Shown here piece after piece: positions 25,979-35,530 of a DNA stretch of 64,000 nucleotides (position 1 is its first letter; the number at the start of each line of letters is the position of its first letter). The stretch comes from Chloroflexia bacterium SDU3-3 (GTDB taxonomy: Bacteria > Chloroflexota > Chloroflexia > Chloroflexales > Roseiflexaceae). A program made the position numbers and the translations under genes. The notes beneath the pieces were generated by a model. The model was given only the letters and a program-made list of their open reading frames with translations, did no database searches and had not been told where the DNA came from. The DNA lies in contig WBOU01000015.1 in assembly GCA_009268125.1 (NCBI GenBank), positions 112,302 through 176,301 on the forward strand, given 5' to 3'.

Positions 25979-28966
25979 ATGGCCACAGCCACGCCAAAGG
26001 TTGCGGGCGATGTCTTGATTCTTGACGATGGCGGCGAGCCGACCGCGATTGTGGTCGGCTCGCCCGCGTGGTTCGCGTGGCTTGATGAAGCCAGCGGATT
26101 CACCTACCAGGGTGAGCGCGGCAGCTTTACCGCGCGCAGGGAGCCGCGCCAGCGTGGCGGATGGTACTGGAAGGCCTACCGCAGGCGCGATGGCAAGCTG
26201 CGCCGCGCCTACCTGGGCAAGGCCCCCGATCTGAGCGCCGAGCGCCTAGCCTCGGCGGCGGCGGCCTTGGCTGGCGTGCCGCCCGCGGCTGCCGCGCCGC
26301 CCCCTGCACCCAGCTTGGCCTCCCCCGGCCTGATCTCTACCAAGCTCATGCCCCCGCCCGCTCGTGCGGGCATGCTGCCCCGCAGCCGCCTGCTCGACCG
26401 CATGCGCTTGGCGCTCGACCGCCCGCTCACGCTGGTGGTGGCGCCAGCGGGCTTTGGCAAAACCACGCTGGTGGCCTCGTGGCTGCGCACGCTGGGTCGC
26501 GATGTGCGCACGGCCTGGCTGACCTTGGACGAGGCCGACAACGAGCCGGTGCGCTTCTGGACCTACTTAGTGGCGGCGCTACAGCAGGTGCGGCCCGGCG
26601 TGGGATCCGAGGCCACCGCGCTGCTGCGGGTCGCCCGCCCTGGCATGGTCGATCCGGCGGTGACGGCCCTGATCAACGCGCTGGCGGCCTGCCCGGATGA
26701 GCTGGCGCTGGTGCTTGATGACTTTCATGGGATCGTGTCCGAGTCGATCCAGCAGCAGCTCGCCAGCTTTATCACCTACCTCCCCGCGCGTTTTCACCTG
26801 GTGATCACGAGCCGCACCGATCTTGGCTTGCCGCTGGCCCGCCTGCGTGCCCGCAGCCTGCTCGGCGAGATCCGCGCCGATGATCTGCGCTGCACTGGCG
26901 ACGAGGCCGCCGCGCTGCTGCGCCTGCTGCTGGGGCGCGAGCTTCCCCCCGAGTCTATCCACCACTTGGTCGAGCGCACCGAGGGCTGGGTGGCGGGCCT
27001 TCAGCTTGCGGCTATCTCCATCCAGGGTCAGCTCGATCCGGATCAGCGCCCTGTGCAGATCGGCGGCGAAGATCGCTATATCTGGGACTACCTGATCGAC
27101 GAGGTGCTGGCCCAGCAGCCCGCTCACATCCAGCAGTTTCTCCTGCGCACTGCCCTGCTCGACCGCTTCTGCGCCCCGCTGTGCGATGTGCTGCTTCCCG
27201 AGGGTGCGCCTGCATCTCAGTCCACGCTTGATCAGGTCGAGCGCTTCAACCTTTTTATCGTGCCGCTCGACCGCGAGCGCCGCTGGTATCGCTACCACCA
27301 TCTCTTTGCCCAGGTGCTGCGTCTGCGCCTAGCCCAGACCAGCCCTGAACTGCCGCGCAGTATCCATCGAAGCGCTGCCGCCTGGCTGTGGGGCCAGCGC
27401 CTGTACGAGGAGGCGCTGCAGCACTGCCAGCGCGCCGAGGACTGGGGCCAGATGGTGCGGTGGGTGGAGCATCTGGTTGAGGATCTGATGATGCGCGGCG
27501 AGCTGGCTATCATCATCCGCTGGGCCGAGCTGCTGCCGCCGCAGCAGCTCAAGCGGCGCTACCGCCTGAATATCTACTATGCTGCGGCGCTAGCTATCCT
27601 GGGGCGGCTGGAGGATGCCAGCGCCGCTATGGAACACGCGCGGCAGGCCACCGCCTATGCCGATAGCGATCCGAGCTTGGCCATGCGCCCCGGCGAGCTG
27701 GAGGCGCTGCAGTCTATTGTGGCTTCGACCCAGGGCAATATGGAGAGCGCTATCGACTATGCTGGCCGGGCGCTCGATCTGCTGCCGCCCCAGCGCAGCA
27801 TTCTGCGGCTTGGCGCAACCATGATCATGGGCAGCATGCTGTGGATGCGCGGCAAGATGCAGCAGACGGTTGCTTTTTTAGAGGATCGGATGGTCGATGC
27901 GGCATCGTATGGCGGCGAGATCGTCTATGCCTGGGTAGATATGCTGATGATCTATGTGTTTCGCTCGCAGGGGAAGATAGCCAGCGCCATACAGAAAGCC
28001 CGCCAGATTCTGGCCCCGCTTGATGATCCGAGCTTGCCGGTGCCGATCAGCGCTGGCTTGGCGGCGGCGCAGCTTGCTGAGATCTACTATGAGCAATGCA
28101 ATTTTTACGAGGCGCTACTGCTGGCGCAGCGCGGCTTTGCGCTGGGTCAGCAGATCGGTAGCACCGAGCAGCAGGCCTTTAACAGCGTGGTGATCGCGCG
28201 GGTGTACCAGGCTTTTGGCGATGCCGCCGAGGCGCGCGCGTGTATGGCGCAGGCGGTGCAGTATGTGGCGACTCAGCCGATCGAGTATCGCGTGGCCCAG
28301 TCATTTCAGGCCCGGCTGTGGCTGCAGCAGGGCAATCTTGAAGCGTCGCTTGCCTGGCTGAGCGAAGCGCTTCAGCACCCCCTCTTGGTGCAGTACGTGT
28401 GGGGTTCCGAGCCGCTCACGATTGCGCGGGTGTATCTGGCCACCGATGCGGCGCGCGCGATCCCGCTGCTCGTTGAGCAGCAGGCCCTGGCTATTCAGGA
28501 TGGGCGCTTTGGCGAGCTGATCGATGTGCGGGCTTTGCTGGCCCTGGCCTATGCTGCTGTGGGCGAGCAGGAGCAGGCTCTGGACGTGCTGGCCCTGGCC
28601 CTGGCGCAGGCCGAGCGTGATAGCATCATGCGCACGTTCCTCGATCTCGGCGATCCGATGCTTGATCTGCTGCGCCGCGCCCGCTCCTGCGGTATCGCAC
28701 CTGCCTTTGTGGCCCGCCTGCTGGATGTTGCAGCGCTACCGCCACGCCCGGCAGCTGCCGCTGCGGCCCCGCCCGCGCTGCTGAGCGAGCGTGAGCGCGA
28801 GGTGCTGCAGCTGGTGGCGATTGGTCAGCCCAATCGCGCCATCGCTGGCTCGCTGGTGATCGCGCCCAGCACCGTGAAGATGCACCTCAAGAATATCTAC
28901 AGTAAGCTGGGTGTCCATAGCCGCACACAGGCCGTCGCGGCGGCGCGCAGGCTTGGTCTGCTCTAG
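25979..28966 (+). CDS. MalT-like LuxR-family STAND transcriptional regulator
   Basis: This 995-residue protein has, in order: an N-terminal segment of about 80 residues with GGWYWKAYRRRDGKLRRAYLGKAPDLSAERL, a small basic module common in Chloroflexota regulators; an NB-ARC/STAND NTPase with Walker A APAGFGKTTL near residue 155 and LALVLDDFH as Walker B; a winged-helix and TPR-like repeat region (about 380-900); and a C-terminal LuxR helix-turn-helix (LSEREREVLQLVAIGQPNRAIAGSL to the end). MalT-type proteins activate transcription after an inducer and ATP drive oligomerisation. ATG 25979 follows GGGGGG. The exporter operon begins 180 bp downstream and is a candidate target. Confidence 0.92.
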   Translation: MATATPKVAGDVLILDDGGEPTAIVVGSPAWFAWLDEASGFTYQGERGSFTARREPRQRGGWYWKAYRRRDGKLRRAYLGKAPDLSAERLASAAAALAGVPPAAAAPPPAPSLASPGLISTKLMPPPARAGMLPRSRLLDRMRLALDRPLTLVVAPAGFGKTTLVASWLRTLGRDVRTAWLTLDEADNEPVRFWTYLVAALQQVRPGVGSEATALLRVARPGMVDPAVTALINALAACPDELALVLDDFHGIVSESIQQQLASFITYLPARFHLVITSRTDLGLPLARLRARSLLGEIRADDLRCTGDEAAALLRLLLGRELPPESIHHLVERTEGWVAGLQLAAISIQGQLDPDQRPVQIGGEDRYIWDYLIDEVLAQQPAHIQQFLLRTALLDRFCAPLCDVLLPEGAPASQSTLDQVERFNLFIVPLDRERRWYRYHHLFAQVLRLRLAQTSPELPRSIHRSAAAWLWGQRLYEEALQHCQRAEDWGQMVRWVEHLVEDLMMRGELAIIIRWAELLPPQQLKRRYRLNIYYAAALAILGRLEDASAAMEHARQATAYADSDPSLAMRPGELEALQSIVASTQGNMESAIDYAGRALDLLPPQRSILRLGATMIMGSMLWMRGKMQQTVAFLEDRMVDAASYGGEIVYAWVDMLMIYVFRSQGKIASAIQKARQILAPLDDPSLPVPISAGLAAAQLAEIYYEQCNFYEALLLAQRGFALGQQIGSTEQQAFNSVVIARVYQAFGDAAEARACMAQAVQYVATQPIEYRVAQSFQARLWLQQGNLEASLAWLSEALQHPLLVQYVWGSEPLTIARVYLATDAARAIPLLVEQQALAIQDGRFGELIDVRALLALAYAAVGEQEQALDVLALALAQAERDSIMRTFLDLGDPMLDLLRRARSCGIAPAFVARLLDVAALPPRPAAAAAAPPALLSEREREVLQLVAIGQPNRAIAGSLVIAPSTVKMHLKNIYSKLGVHSRTQAVAAARRLGLL

Positions 28967-29045
28967 CGCCAGTTCCCCAACAGCGGCGCTCGCCTTGCGC
29001 CATTCCCCGCTACAAACCGCTTTTTGGAGATAGGCGGCTTTTCCA

Positions 29046-29092
29046 CCAAGGGCTAGACTTTCGCCAGTGATGAGCGAGAGTCTAGCCCTTGG
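29046..29092 (+). terminator. 19-bp stem-loop between regulator and exporter operon
   Basis: Inverted repeats 29046-29064 and 29074-29092 pair over 19 positions with a single G-T wobble and a nine-base loop. There is no T run. It may be a terminator for the regulator gene or an operator/attenuator before the HlyD gene. Confidence 0.55.
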
Positions 29093-29146
29093 GGCGTCTA
29101 TCGCGCAACGGCTTGCGCGGGCGCTGGGGAGATAGGGGGGTGATAG

Positions 29147-30751
29147 ATGAGAGCACGTATTATCGCAGTGATCCTGCTGCTTGCTGTTGGGGCTGGCTGG
29201 TGGTGGTGGGCGCAGAACGCCAATGCCTCGACCCAGGGCCTTAGGATCACCGGCTCGGGGACGGTCGAGGCCGACACTATTGCGATCACCTCCGAGGTGT
29301 CAGGGCAGATCCGATCGCTGGCGGTGGATGAGGGGCAGGATGTCGAAATTGGCCAGACCCTGGCCGTGCTGGATACGGCGCTGCTGGATGCCCAGCTTGG
29401 CCAGGCCCAGGCCGCCGTGAGCGTGGCCAAGGCAAATCTGGCGCTGGCCAGGGCTGGCGCGCGCCCCGAGGATATAGCCACGGCCCAGGCCCAGGTCGAT
29501 CACGCCCAGGCCCAGCGCGATGGCGCGGCCAAGGCCTATGAACATGCCCTCACCATCCTCAAGGACCCGCAGGATCTGGATGCCCAGGTGGTGCAGGCCC
29601 AATCCCAGCGCGATACGGCCCAGCGCAATCTGGCCCAGCTACGCGCCAGCGCCCGCCCCGAGGATCTGAGCGCGGCCCAGGCCAGCCTGTCTCAGTCCCA
29701 GGCCAGCGCGCAGGCCGCCCGCGACAGGCTCTCGGCGGCAAAAACCGATGCTGAGGCCCAGGTGCAGCAGGCCGCCTTGGCGCTGACCCAAGCCCAGGCC
29801 AGCTATGCGCAGGCCAAGAGCAACTGGGACTATGTGCAGGAGACCGGCAAAGACCCGATCGACCCACGCGTGACCGACAGCAGCGGTAAGGAAAAAGATA
29901 ACAAGGTGAGCGACGGCCAGCGCGCGGGCTACTATGCCGCCTATGCCCAGGCCGAGGCCCGGCTGCGCAGCGCCGAGGCGGCGGTGCAGCAGGCCCAGGT
30001 CGCCGCCGAGGCCGCGCGCCAGGCCGAGGTCACGGGGGTGCAGCAGGCCGACACGCAGGTGCAGCAGGCCGATGCGGCGCTGGCCAAGCTGCGCAACGGC
30101 GCGACCAAAGAGGCGCTGGCGCTGGCCGAGACCGCGCTGGCAAATGCCCAGAAGGCGCTGGATGTGGCCAGGCAGATGCGGGCAAACCCGCTGCAGCTCC
30201 AGGCGGCAGCCGACGCGGCCAAGGCCCAGCTTGAGGCCGCCGATGCGACGCTGGCCCAGGCCAAGGCCCAGCTTGAGCAGGCCAAGAGCGGGTCGCGCCC
30301 CGAGCAGATCCAGGCCGCCGAGGCGGCGGTGCAGCAGGCCCAGGCCGCCCAGCGCCAGATCGAGGTCCAGATCGCCAAGGCCACGGTTGTGGCCCCAAGC
30401 GGCGGGGTGGTGCTCAGCCGCGTGCTGCACGCGGGCGAGCTGGCATCCGCTGGGGCAACCCTGCTCACCATCGGCACGCTCGACACGGTCCACTTGACGC
30501 TCTACATTGCCGAGACCGAGATCGGGCAGGTGCGCCAGGGCCAGCGCGCCCAGGTGACAGTAGATAGTTTCCCTGGCCGCGTGTTCGATGGCACTGTCAC
30601 CTACATCGCCCAGGAGGCTCAGTTTACCCCGCGCAATGTGCAGACAAAAGATCAGCGCACCACCACGGTCTTTGCGGTCAAGGTGACGATCCCCAACCAA
30701 GATCACGCGCTCAAGCCGGGTATGCCCGCCGATGGCGTGATCATCGAGTAG
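29147..30751 (+). CDS. HlyD-family membrane fusion protein of an ABC exporter
   Basis: This 534-residue protein has one N-terminal membrane anchor (about residues 5-23) and a lipoyl-like hairpin half (ITSEVSGQIRSLAVDEGQDVEIGQTLAVLD). A very long Ala/Gln-rich coiled coil (about 80-410) with internal repeats such as AEAAVQQAQ follows, then the second lipoyl half (TVVAPSGGVVLSRVLHAGELASAG) and a beta-barrel domain. It matches YbhG/HlyD adaptors that link an ABC pump to the outside. The coiled coil is unusually long, about 330 residues. It begins the set adaptor-permease-permease-ATPase-ATPase. Confidence 0.9.
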   Translation: MRARIIAVILLLAVGAGWWWWAQNANASTQGLRITGSGTVEADTIAITSEVSGQIRSLAVDEGQDVEIGQTLAVLDTALLDAQLGQAQAAVSVAKANLALARAGARPEDIATAQAQVDHAQAQRDGAAKAYEHALTILKDPQDLDAQVVQAQSQRDTAQRNLAQLRASARPEDLSAAQASLSQSQASAQAARDRLSAAKTDAEAQVQQAALALTQAQASYAQAKSNWDYVQETGKDPIDPRVTDSSGKEKDNKVSDGQRAGYYAAYAQAEARLRSAEAAVQQAQVAAEAARQAEVTGVQQADTQVQQADAALAKLRNGATKEALALAETALANAQKALDVARQMRANPLQLQAAADAAKAQLEAADATLAQAKAQLEQAKSGSRPEQIQAAEAAVQQAQAAQRQIEVQIAKATVVAPSGGVVLSRVLHAGELASAGATLLTIGTLDTVHLTLYIAETEIGQVRQGQRAQVTVDSFPGRVFDGTVTYIAQEAQFTPRNVQTKDQRTTTVFAVKVTIPNQDHALKPGMPADGVIIE

Positions 30752-31318
30752 CGGTGTGGAGGTAGGTGGAGGGTTGGGTGAGGCAGCTCTGCTGCTTTGC
30801 TGTAGAGCGCGTGCGCTGTCTCACCGCCGCTGCCTGCCGCCAGCGTGGCACGGCAATCGATTGGATCGTATGAGCGGCTTCTTTTGTGGATGCGCTGTCA
30901 ATGGTGCTGTGCGTGAGTATCATTGCAAAAGGCGTGAGTACCTGATTCTCCTACGAATCTATTCGTGCGGCGTGCATGCGTATCGTTGCAGCCTGCGGCA
31001 GGTCGTGTGCGCAGATTTTTCACACGGAAACGCGTTGCGGCGGGTCGCGTGCGCAGATTTTTCACACTGAATCGTGTTGCGGCGGGTCGCGTGCGCAGAG
31101 TTTTCATACTGAATCGTGTTGCGGCGGGTCGCGTGCGCGGTTTGTAGCAGCCTTTTTATGCTTCGGGTAACCCATAGCTTGTCTTTTGGCAGCTGCGACC
31201 AACGTGCGAAGCATAGAGCAGGCAATCGGCAGATGCTGGCCACAAAAAAGATACGCCTGCTTTTTCAATGGGCAAGATCTACAACCGCCTGGAGGGGGAA
31301 AAGAAAGCGAGAAAAGCT
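30752..31318. other. Spacer with 42-bp tandem repeat inside the exporter cluster
   Basis: No gene is supported here. The spacer splits the adaptor gene from the permease genes and contains the 42-bp tandem array at 30986-31141. A short plus-strand frame over the array (60 codons) exists only because the unit length is a multiple of three and stop-free. Confidence 0.55.
30986..31141 (+). repeat. 42-bp tandem repeat, about 3.5 copies
   Basis: The core block GTGCGCAGATTTTTCACAC starts at 31007, 31049 and (as GTGCGCAGAGTTTTCATAC) 31091, exactly 42 bp apart. A fourth partial unit starts at 31133. Copy 1 is the most diverged. The period is twice the 21 bp of the arrays at 41.8 and 52.4 kb. Confidence 0.85.
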
Positions 31319-32419
31319 ATGTTCCAACGGATCTGGTCGCTGATCCAAAAAGAGTTTATTCAGGTGGGGCGCGAGAAAGCTACGCTGATCATGCTGCTGA
31401 TCGCGCCGTTTCTCCAGCTTGTGATCATCGCAAGCTCTATTCATATGGACATCACGCACATACCGCTGATTGTGGCCGATCAGAGTAATGACGCTCGCAG
31501 CCGGGCCTATCTGGACGCCATGGTTAGCTCTGGCTCGTTTGATATAGCCGCGCATGCAGCTAGCGAGGATGAGATCATCCGCATGATCGATGCGGGGCAG
31601 GCAACTATTGGGCTGGTCATCCCGCCGGACTTTGCGGCGCGGGTCGAGCGCGGTACGGCGCAGGTGCTGCTGGTGATGGATGGCTCAAACGCCTTCTCGG
31701 CGCAGTCGGCAGCTAGCGCCGCCGCCGCCATCGCGCAGCAGTATGCCATTGGCACTACCCAGCGCCAGATCGCCCCGCCGCTCACTGCCCATATCACTAT
31801 TCTCTACAACCCGGCGCTAAAAGATCTGTGGTTCATGATCCCTGGATTGATCGCCAACACGCTGCAGGCCCAGACCCTGGGCTTGACCGCCATGGCTGTG
31901 GTGCGCGAGCGCGAGCGCGGCACGATCGAGGCGCTGCTGGTCACGCCCATCCGGCCTATCGAGCTGATGCTGGCAAAGACCATCCCTAATCTGGCCATCG
32001 TCGCGTGCAATATCATCACGGTGCTGGTCCTAAGCACCACGCTGTTTGGCGTGCCTTTTGCAGGCAACCTCGGCCTATTTATTGTGCTCTGCTGTATCTA
32101 CGCGGTCTGTGGGCTAGGGCTGGGGCTGGTGATCTCCACTGTGGCCCAGAGCCAGACCCAGGCGATGCAGTTTACCGTGCTGATCACCTTTGTGGCCATG
32201 TTCCTCTCGGGGTTTTTGTTCCCATCCTACGCGCTGCCGCCGCTGCTGAAGGCCCTGGGGTATGTTTTCCCGCTCACCTACTTCATCCCGATCTCGCGGG
32301 GCATCTTTCTCAAGGGTGTGGGCATCCCCGAGCTATGGGGGCCGGTGCTGGCGCTGCTTGGGCTGCTTGCCGCCATCCTGTTTGCCAGCGCCAAGCTCTT
32401 TCGCCAGAGCCTGGACTGA
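31319..32419 (+). CDS. ABC-2 type exporter permease, first
   Basis: This 366-residue protein has one N-terminal membrane helix, a large extracytoplasmic loop of about 130 residues and five C-terminal helices, the ABC-2 permease plan of YbhS/YbhR and DrrB-like proteins. The segment MAVVRERERGTIEALLVTPIRPIELMLAKTIP is the conserved cytoplasmic coupling loop. ATG 31319 has a weak ribosome-binding site; a start at 31268 adds 17 residues. The second permease starts 14 bp after its stop. The exported compound is unknown. Confidence 0.88.
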   Translation: MFQRIWSLIQKEFIQVGREKATLIMLLIAPFLQLVIIASSIHMDITHIPLIVADQSNDARSRAYLDAMVSSGSFDIAAHAASEDEIIRMIDAGQATIGLVIPPDFAARVERGTAQVLLVMDGSNAFSAQSAASAAAAIAQQYAIGTTQRQIAPPLTAHITILYNPALKDLWFMIPGLIANTLQAQTLGLTAMAVVRERERGTIEALLVTPIRPIELMLAKTIPNLAIVACNIITVLVLSTTLFGVPFAGNLGLFIVLCCIYAVCGLGLGLVISTVAQSQTQAMQFTVLITFVAMFLSGFLFPSYALPPLLKALGYVFPLTYFIPISRGIFLKGVGIPELWGPVLALLGLLAAILFASAKLFRQSLD

Positions 32420-32432
32420 TGGGAGGAATGTG

Positions 32433-33584
32433 ATGAGAAATGCGCTACGTCGTCTTTTTGCCCTGGTGGAGAAAGAGGTGACACAGATGCTGCGTGACCG
32501 CCGCTCGCTGGTGCTGCTGCTCTCGCTGCCGCTGGTGCAGCTCTTCCTGTTTGCCTACGCCGTATCGATGACGGTTGATCATCTGCCCACCGCGATTGTC
32601 GATCAGAGCGACGATCAGTCCAGCCGCGCCTTTATCCAGTCGCTCACATCTTCGCAGGTCTTCGACTGGACCATCCGCCTGCAGAGCGAGGAGCAGGTGC
32701 TCCAGGCCTTGGACCGAGGCCAGGCCAAGGTGGGCGTGATCATCCCGCCCGACTTCGCCGCGCGCACCCAGCGCGGCAGCGCCAATGTGATGATCCTGCT
32801 GGATGGCTCGGACTCGTTCAGCGTGCGCACTGGCTACGCCGGGGCCGCGCAGATCGCGCAGCGCTATGCCGCCGACCTCACCGCCATCACCGTGGCGCGG
32901 CGCGGTGGCGGCCTGAGCGCCTCGGTAGGCTCTTCGGCGCTGCCGATCACCACCCAGACGCGGATGCTCTATAACCCTGACCAGATCGATAAATGGTTTA
33001 TCGTGCCTGGGCTGATCGGCCTGATCCTTCAGACATTGGCGGTGCAGCAGGTGGCCCTGATGATTGTGCGCGATCGAGAGACTGGCGCGATCGAGCAGAT
33101 TCTGGCCACACCTGCGCGTCCCGCCGAGATCGTGCTGAGCAAGCTCATCCCGCTGCTGGTGCTGTGCGTGCTCACCACTTTGGTGGCGCTGGCCGTCGGG
33201 GTCTTCTGGTTCCGTGTGCCGTTTCGCGGCAGCCTGCTGATCTATCTGCTGCTCTCGACCCTATTTATTGTGGCTAGCCTGGGGCTGGGGCTGCTGCTTT
33301 CGGCGCGCGCCAAGACACAGTGGCAGGCCTACCAGATGAGCGCAATGCCGATGTCGCTGGGCACGTTTATGGGCGGCGTGCTCTACCCGCGCGAGGCGAT
33401 GCCGATAGGCGCGCAGATCCTCAGCGATATCTTTCCGCTCACCTACTTTGTGCGGATCTCGCGCGGCATTATCACCAAGGGTGTGGGCATGGAGTTTCTG
33501 GCGGGCGACACCATCGCGCTGCTGATCTACGCGGTCATCACCATTTTACTGGCTAGCCGCACGTTTCTGCCGCGCCTCGACTAG
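32433..33584 (+). CDS. ABC-2 type exporter permease, second
   Basis: This 383-residue permease is a paralogue of the preceding protein: the same helix-loop-five-helix plan, IVRDRETGAIEQILATPARPAEIVLSKLIP as coupling loop and a C-terminal PLTYFVRISRGIITKGVGMEFL that mirrors the first permease. The ATG at 32433 follows GGGAGGA. The pair would form a heterodimeric membrane channel. The two ATPase genes follow after 27 bp. Confidence 0.9.
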   Translation: MRNALRRLFALVEKEVTQMLRDRRSLVLLLSLPLVQLFLFAYAVSMTVDHLPTAIVDQSDDQSSRAFIQSLTSSQVFDWTIRLQSEEQVLQALDRGQAKVGVIIPPDFAARTQRGSANVMILLDGSDSFSVRTGYAGAAQIAQRYAADLTAITVARRGGGLSASVGSSALPITTQTRMLYNPDQIDKWFIVPGLIGLILQTLAVQQVALMIVRDRETGAIEQILATPARPAEIVLSKLIPLLVLCVLTTLVALAVGVFWFRVPFRGSLLIYLLLSTLFIVASLGLGLLLSARAKTQWQAYQMSAMPMSLGTFMGGVLYPREAMPIGAQILSDIFPLTYFVRISRGIITKGVGMEFLAGDTIALLIYAVITILLASRTFLPRLD

Positions 33585-33611
33585 CCGCAGCGCAGCAAGA
33601 GGAGATCTTCG

Positions 33612-34586
33612 ATGCCTTCCTATGATTATGCGATCGAGGCTCGCGAGCTGGGCAAGCGCTTCAAGAACGGCAGGGCCGAGACCGAGGCGCTCGCGCAGCT
33701 CTCGCTCCAGGTGCGCGCGGGCGGCACCTACGGCCTGATCGGCCCCGATGGCGCGGGCAAGACTACCGCTGTGCGGCTGCTGCTTGGGCTGCTCAGCCGC
33801 ACATCCGGCGAGAGCCGCATCCTGGGCTTCGACTCGATGCGCGACACCTACCGCATCCGCGAGCAGGTGGGCTATATCGCCCAGCAGAATGTGCTGCCCG
33901 CCGATCTGACCGTGATGGAGAACATGCGCTTCTTTGCCCGCGTGCAGTGCGTCGACGCTCAGCAGCAGCGGCAGCGCATCCCCGAGCTGCTCGACTTCGC
34001 CGGGCTGGGCAGCTTTACCGACCGCCTGGCCGGGCGGCTCTCCGGCGGCATGAAGAAGAAGCTGGCGCTGGCCTGCTGCCTGGTGCACGCACCCAAGGTG
34101 GTGGTGCTGGATGAGCCAACCCTGGGCGTCGACCCGCTGAGCCGCCGCGAGTTCTGGGGCCTGCTGGGCGACCTGCGCGCGGCCCAGGGCCTGACGATCT
34201 TTGTCTGTACGCCCTATATGGATGAGGCTGAGCGCTGCACCGATATCGGGCTGCTCTACCGGGGCCGCATGATCGCCAGCGGATCGCCCCAGCAGATTAA
34301 GGCGATGGTCGAGGGGCACCTGATCGAGTTTGCCCCCGCCCCGCTCGCACCCGCGCAGCAGCTGTGCGCTACCCTGGAGGGCGTGCTTGAGACCCAGACC
34401 TACGGCGAGAAGCTGCATGTGTTTGTGGATGATCCGGCGCGGCGCGCGGGGCAGATCGCTGCGGCGCTGGCGGCCCATGGTATCGCCCACGACGAGATCC
34501 GCCAGATCGAGACGCGGATGGAGGAGGCCTTTATCAGCCTAGTGCGCAGGCAGGCCGATTCCGAGCAGCCGGGGAGGGTATCATGA
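33612..34586 (+). CDS. ABC exporter ATP-binding protein, first
   Basis: This 324-residue ATPase has Walker A GPDGAGKTT, the Q-loop in VGYIAQQNVL, signature LSGGMKKKLALACC, Walker B with VVVLDEPTLGVDP and a C-terminal domain of about 90 residues. Instead of the usual H-loop His, the switch region reads FVCTPYMDEAERC, so the catalytic His is Pro/Thr-like here and this site may be degenerate. In Escherichia coli YbhF two such ATPases are fused in one chain; here they are separate genes overlapping by four bases. Confidence 0.9.
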   Translation: MPSYDYAIEARELGKRFKNGRAETEALAQLSLQVRAGGTYGLIGPDGAGKTTAVRLLLGLLSRTSGESRILGFDSMRDTYRIREQVGYIAQQNVLPADLTVMENMRFFARVQCVDAQQQRQRIPELLDFAGLGSFTDRLAGRLSGGMKKKLALACCLVHAPKVVVLDEPTLGVDPLSRREFWGLLGDLRAAQGLTIFVCTPYMDEAERCTDIGLLYRGRMIASGSPQQIKAMVEGHLIEFAPAPLAPAQQLCATLEGVLETQTYGEKLHVFVDDPARRAGQIAAALAAHGIAHDEIRQIETRMEEAFISLVRRQADSEQPGRVS

Positions 34587-35530
34587 GCGAGCCGCACCCG
34601 ATTGTGGTAGAGCACTTGGCGAAGCGGTTTGGCCAGTTCACCGCTGTGGATGATGTGAGCTTTCACGTGGGTGAGGGCGAGGTGTTCGGCTGGCTTGGCC
34701 CCAATGGCGCGGGCAAGACCACCACGATCCGCATGCTGCTGGGCCTTCTGCGGCCGACATCCGGCAGGGCCTTGGTGCTGGGATTCGACACCGCGACGCA
34801 GGCCAAGCAGATACACGCCCGCGTGGGCTATATGACCCAGCAGTTCACGCTGTTTAACGACCTGACGGCGATTGAAAATATCCGCTTCTACGGGGGCGTG
34901 CAGGGCCTGCGCCCCGCCGCGCTGCGCCAGCGCAGCGCTGAGATCATCGCCATGGCGGGTCTGGAGGGGCGCGAGCAGAGCCTTACGGCCACGCTCTCGG
35001 GCGGCTGGAAGCAGCGGCTGGCCCTGGGCTGCGCCATCGTGCATCGCCCGCAGCTGCTGTTCCTGGATGAGCCGACCGCAGGTGTCGACCCGACCAGCCG
35101 ACGGCAGTTCTGGGAGCTGATCTACGCTATGGCGAAGGATGGTGTGACCGTGCTGGTGACGACGCACTATATGGAGGAGGCCGAGCTGTGCCAACGGATC
35201 GGCCTGATCTCCCAGGGGCGGCTGGTGGCGCTCGACTCGCCCGCCGCGCTCAAGCGCCAGATGCGCGGGCAGGTGCTGGAGATCACCCCCGCCGACCCCG
35301 AGCGCGGTATGCGGCTGCTGAGGGAGGCCCAGCGGGATGGGCGCATCCCGCTGGAAGAGGTTGCGCTCTACGGGGCGCAGATCCACGCTATCACGCCGGA
35401 TGCGGCGGCGGCGCAGGCCAGCATCCGGCAGCTGCTGGAGTCCCAGGGCATCGCGGTGCGCGGCCTGGTGCCGATCGCGCCCACCCTGGAGGATGTGTTC
35501 ATCTCTTCGGTGCGCGCGCCACCGCCCTAG
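34583..35530 (+). CDS. ABC exporter ATP-binding protein, second
   Basis: This 315-residue ATPase has Walker A GPNGAGKTTT, Q-loop VGYMTQQFTL, signature LSGGWKQRLALGCA, Walker B LLFLDEPTAGVDP and a normal H-loop VTTHYMEEAE. It is therefore the fully catalytic partner of the first ATPase, whose H-loop is altered. Its ATG overlaps the preceding stop (ATGA), showing translational coupling. Its stop codon shares CTAG with the convergent RidA gene. Together the five genes make an export pump of the YbhGFSR type. Confidence 0.92.
   Translation: MSEPHPIVVEHLAKRFGQFTAVDDVSFHVGEGEVFGWLGPNGAGKTTTIRMLLGLLRPTSGRALVLGFDTATQAKQIHARVGYMTQQFTLFNDLTAIENIRFYGGVQGLRPAALRQRSAEIIAMAGLEGREQSLTATLSGGWKQRLALGCAIVHRPQLLFLDEPTAGVDPTSRRQFWELIYAMAKDGVTVLVTTHYMEEAELCQRIGLISQGRLVALDSPAALKRQMRGQVLEITPADPERGMRLLREAQRDGRIPLEEVALYGAQIHAITPDAAAAQASIRQLLESQGIAVRGLVPIAPTLEDVFISSVRAPPP

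Noticed and set aside
30965..31147. 60-codon frame over the 42-bp tandem repeat
   Set aside because: It is explained by the stop-free repeat unit; the opposite strand is open as well.
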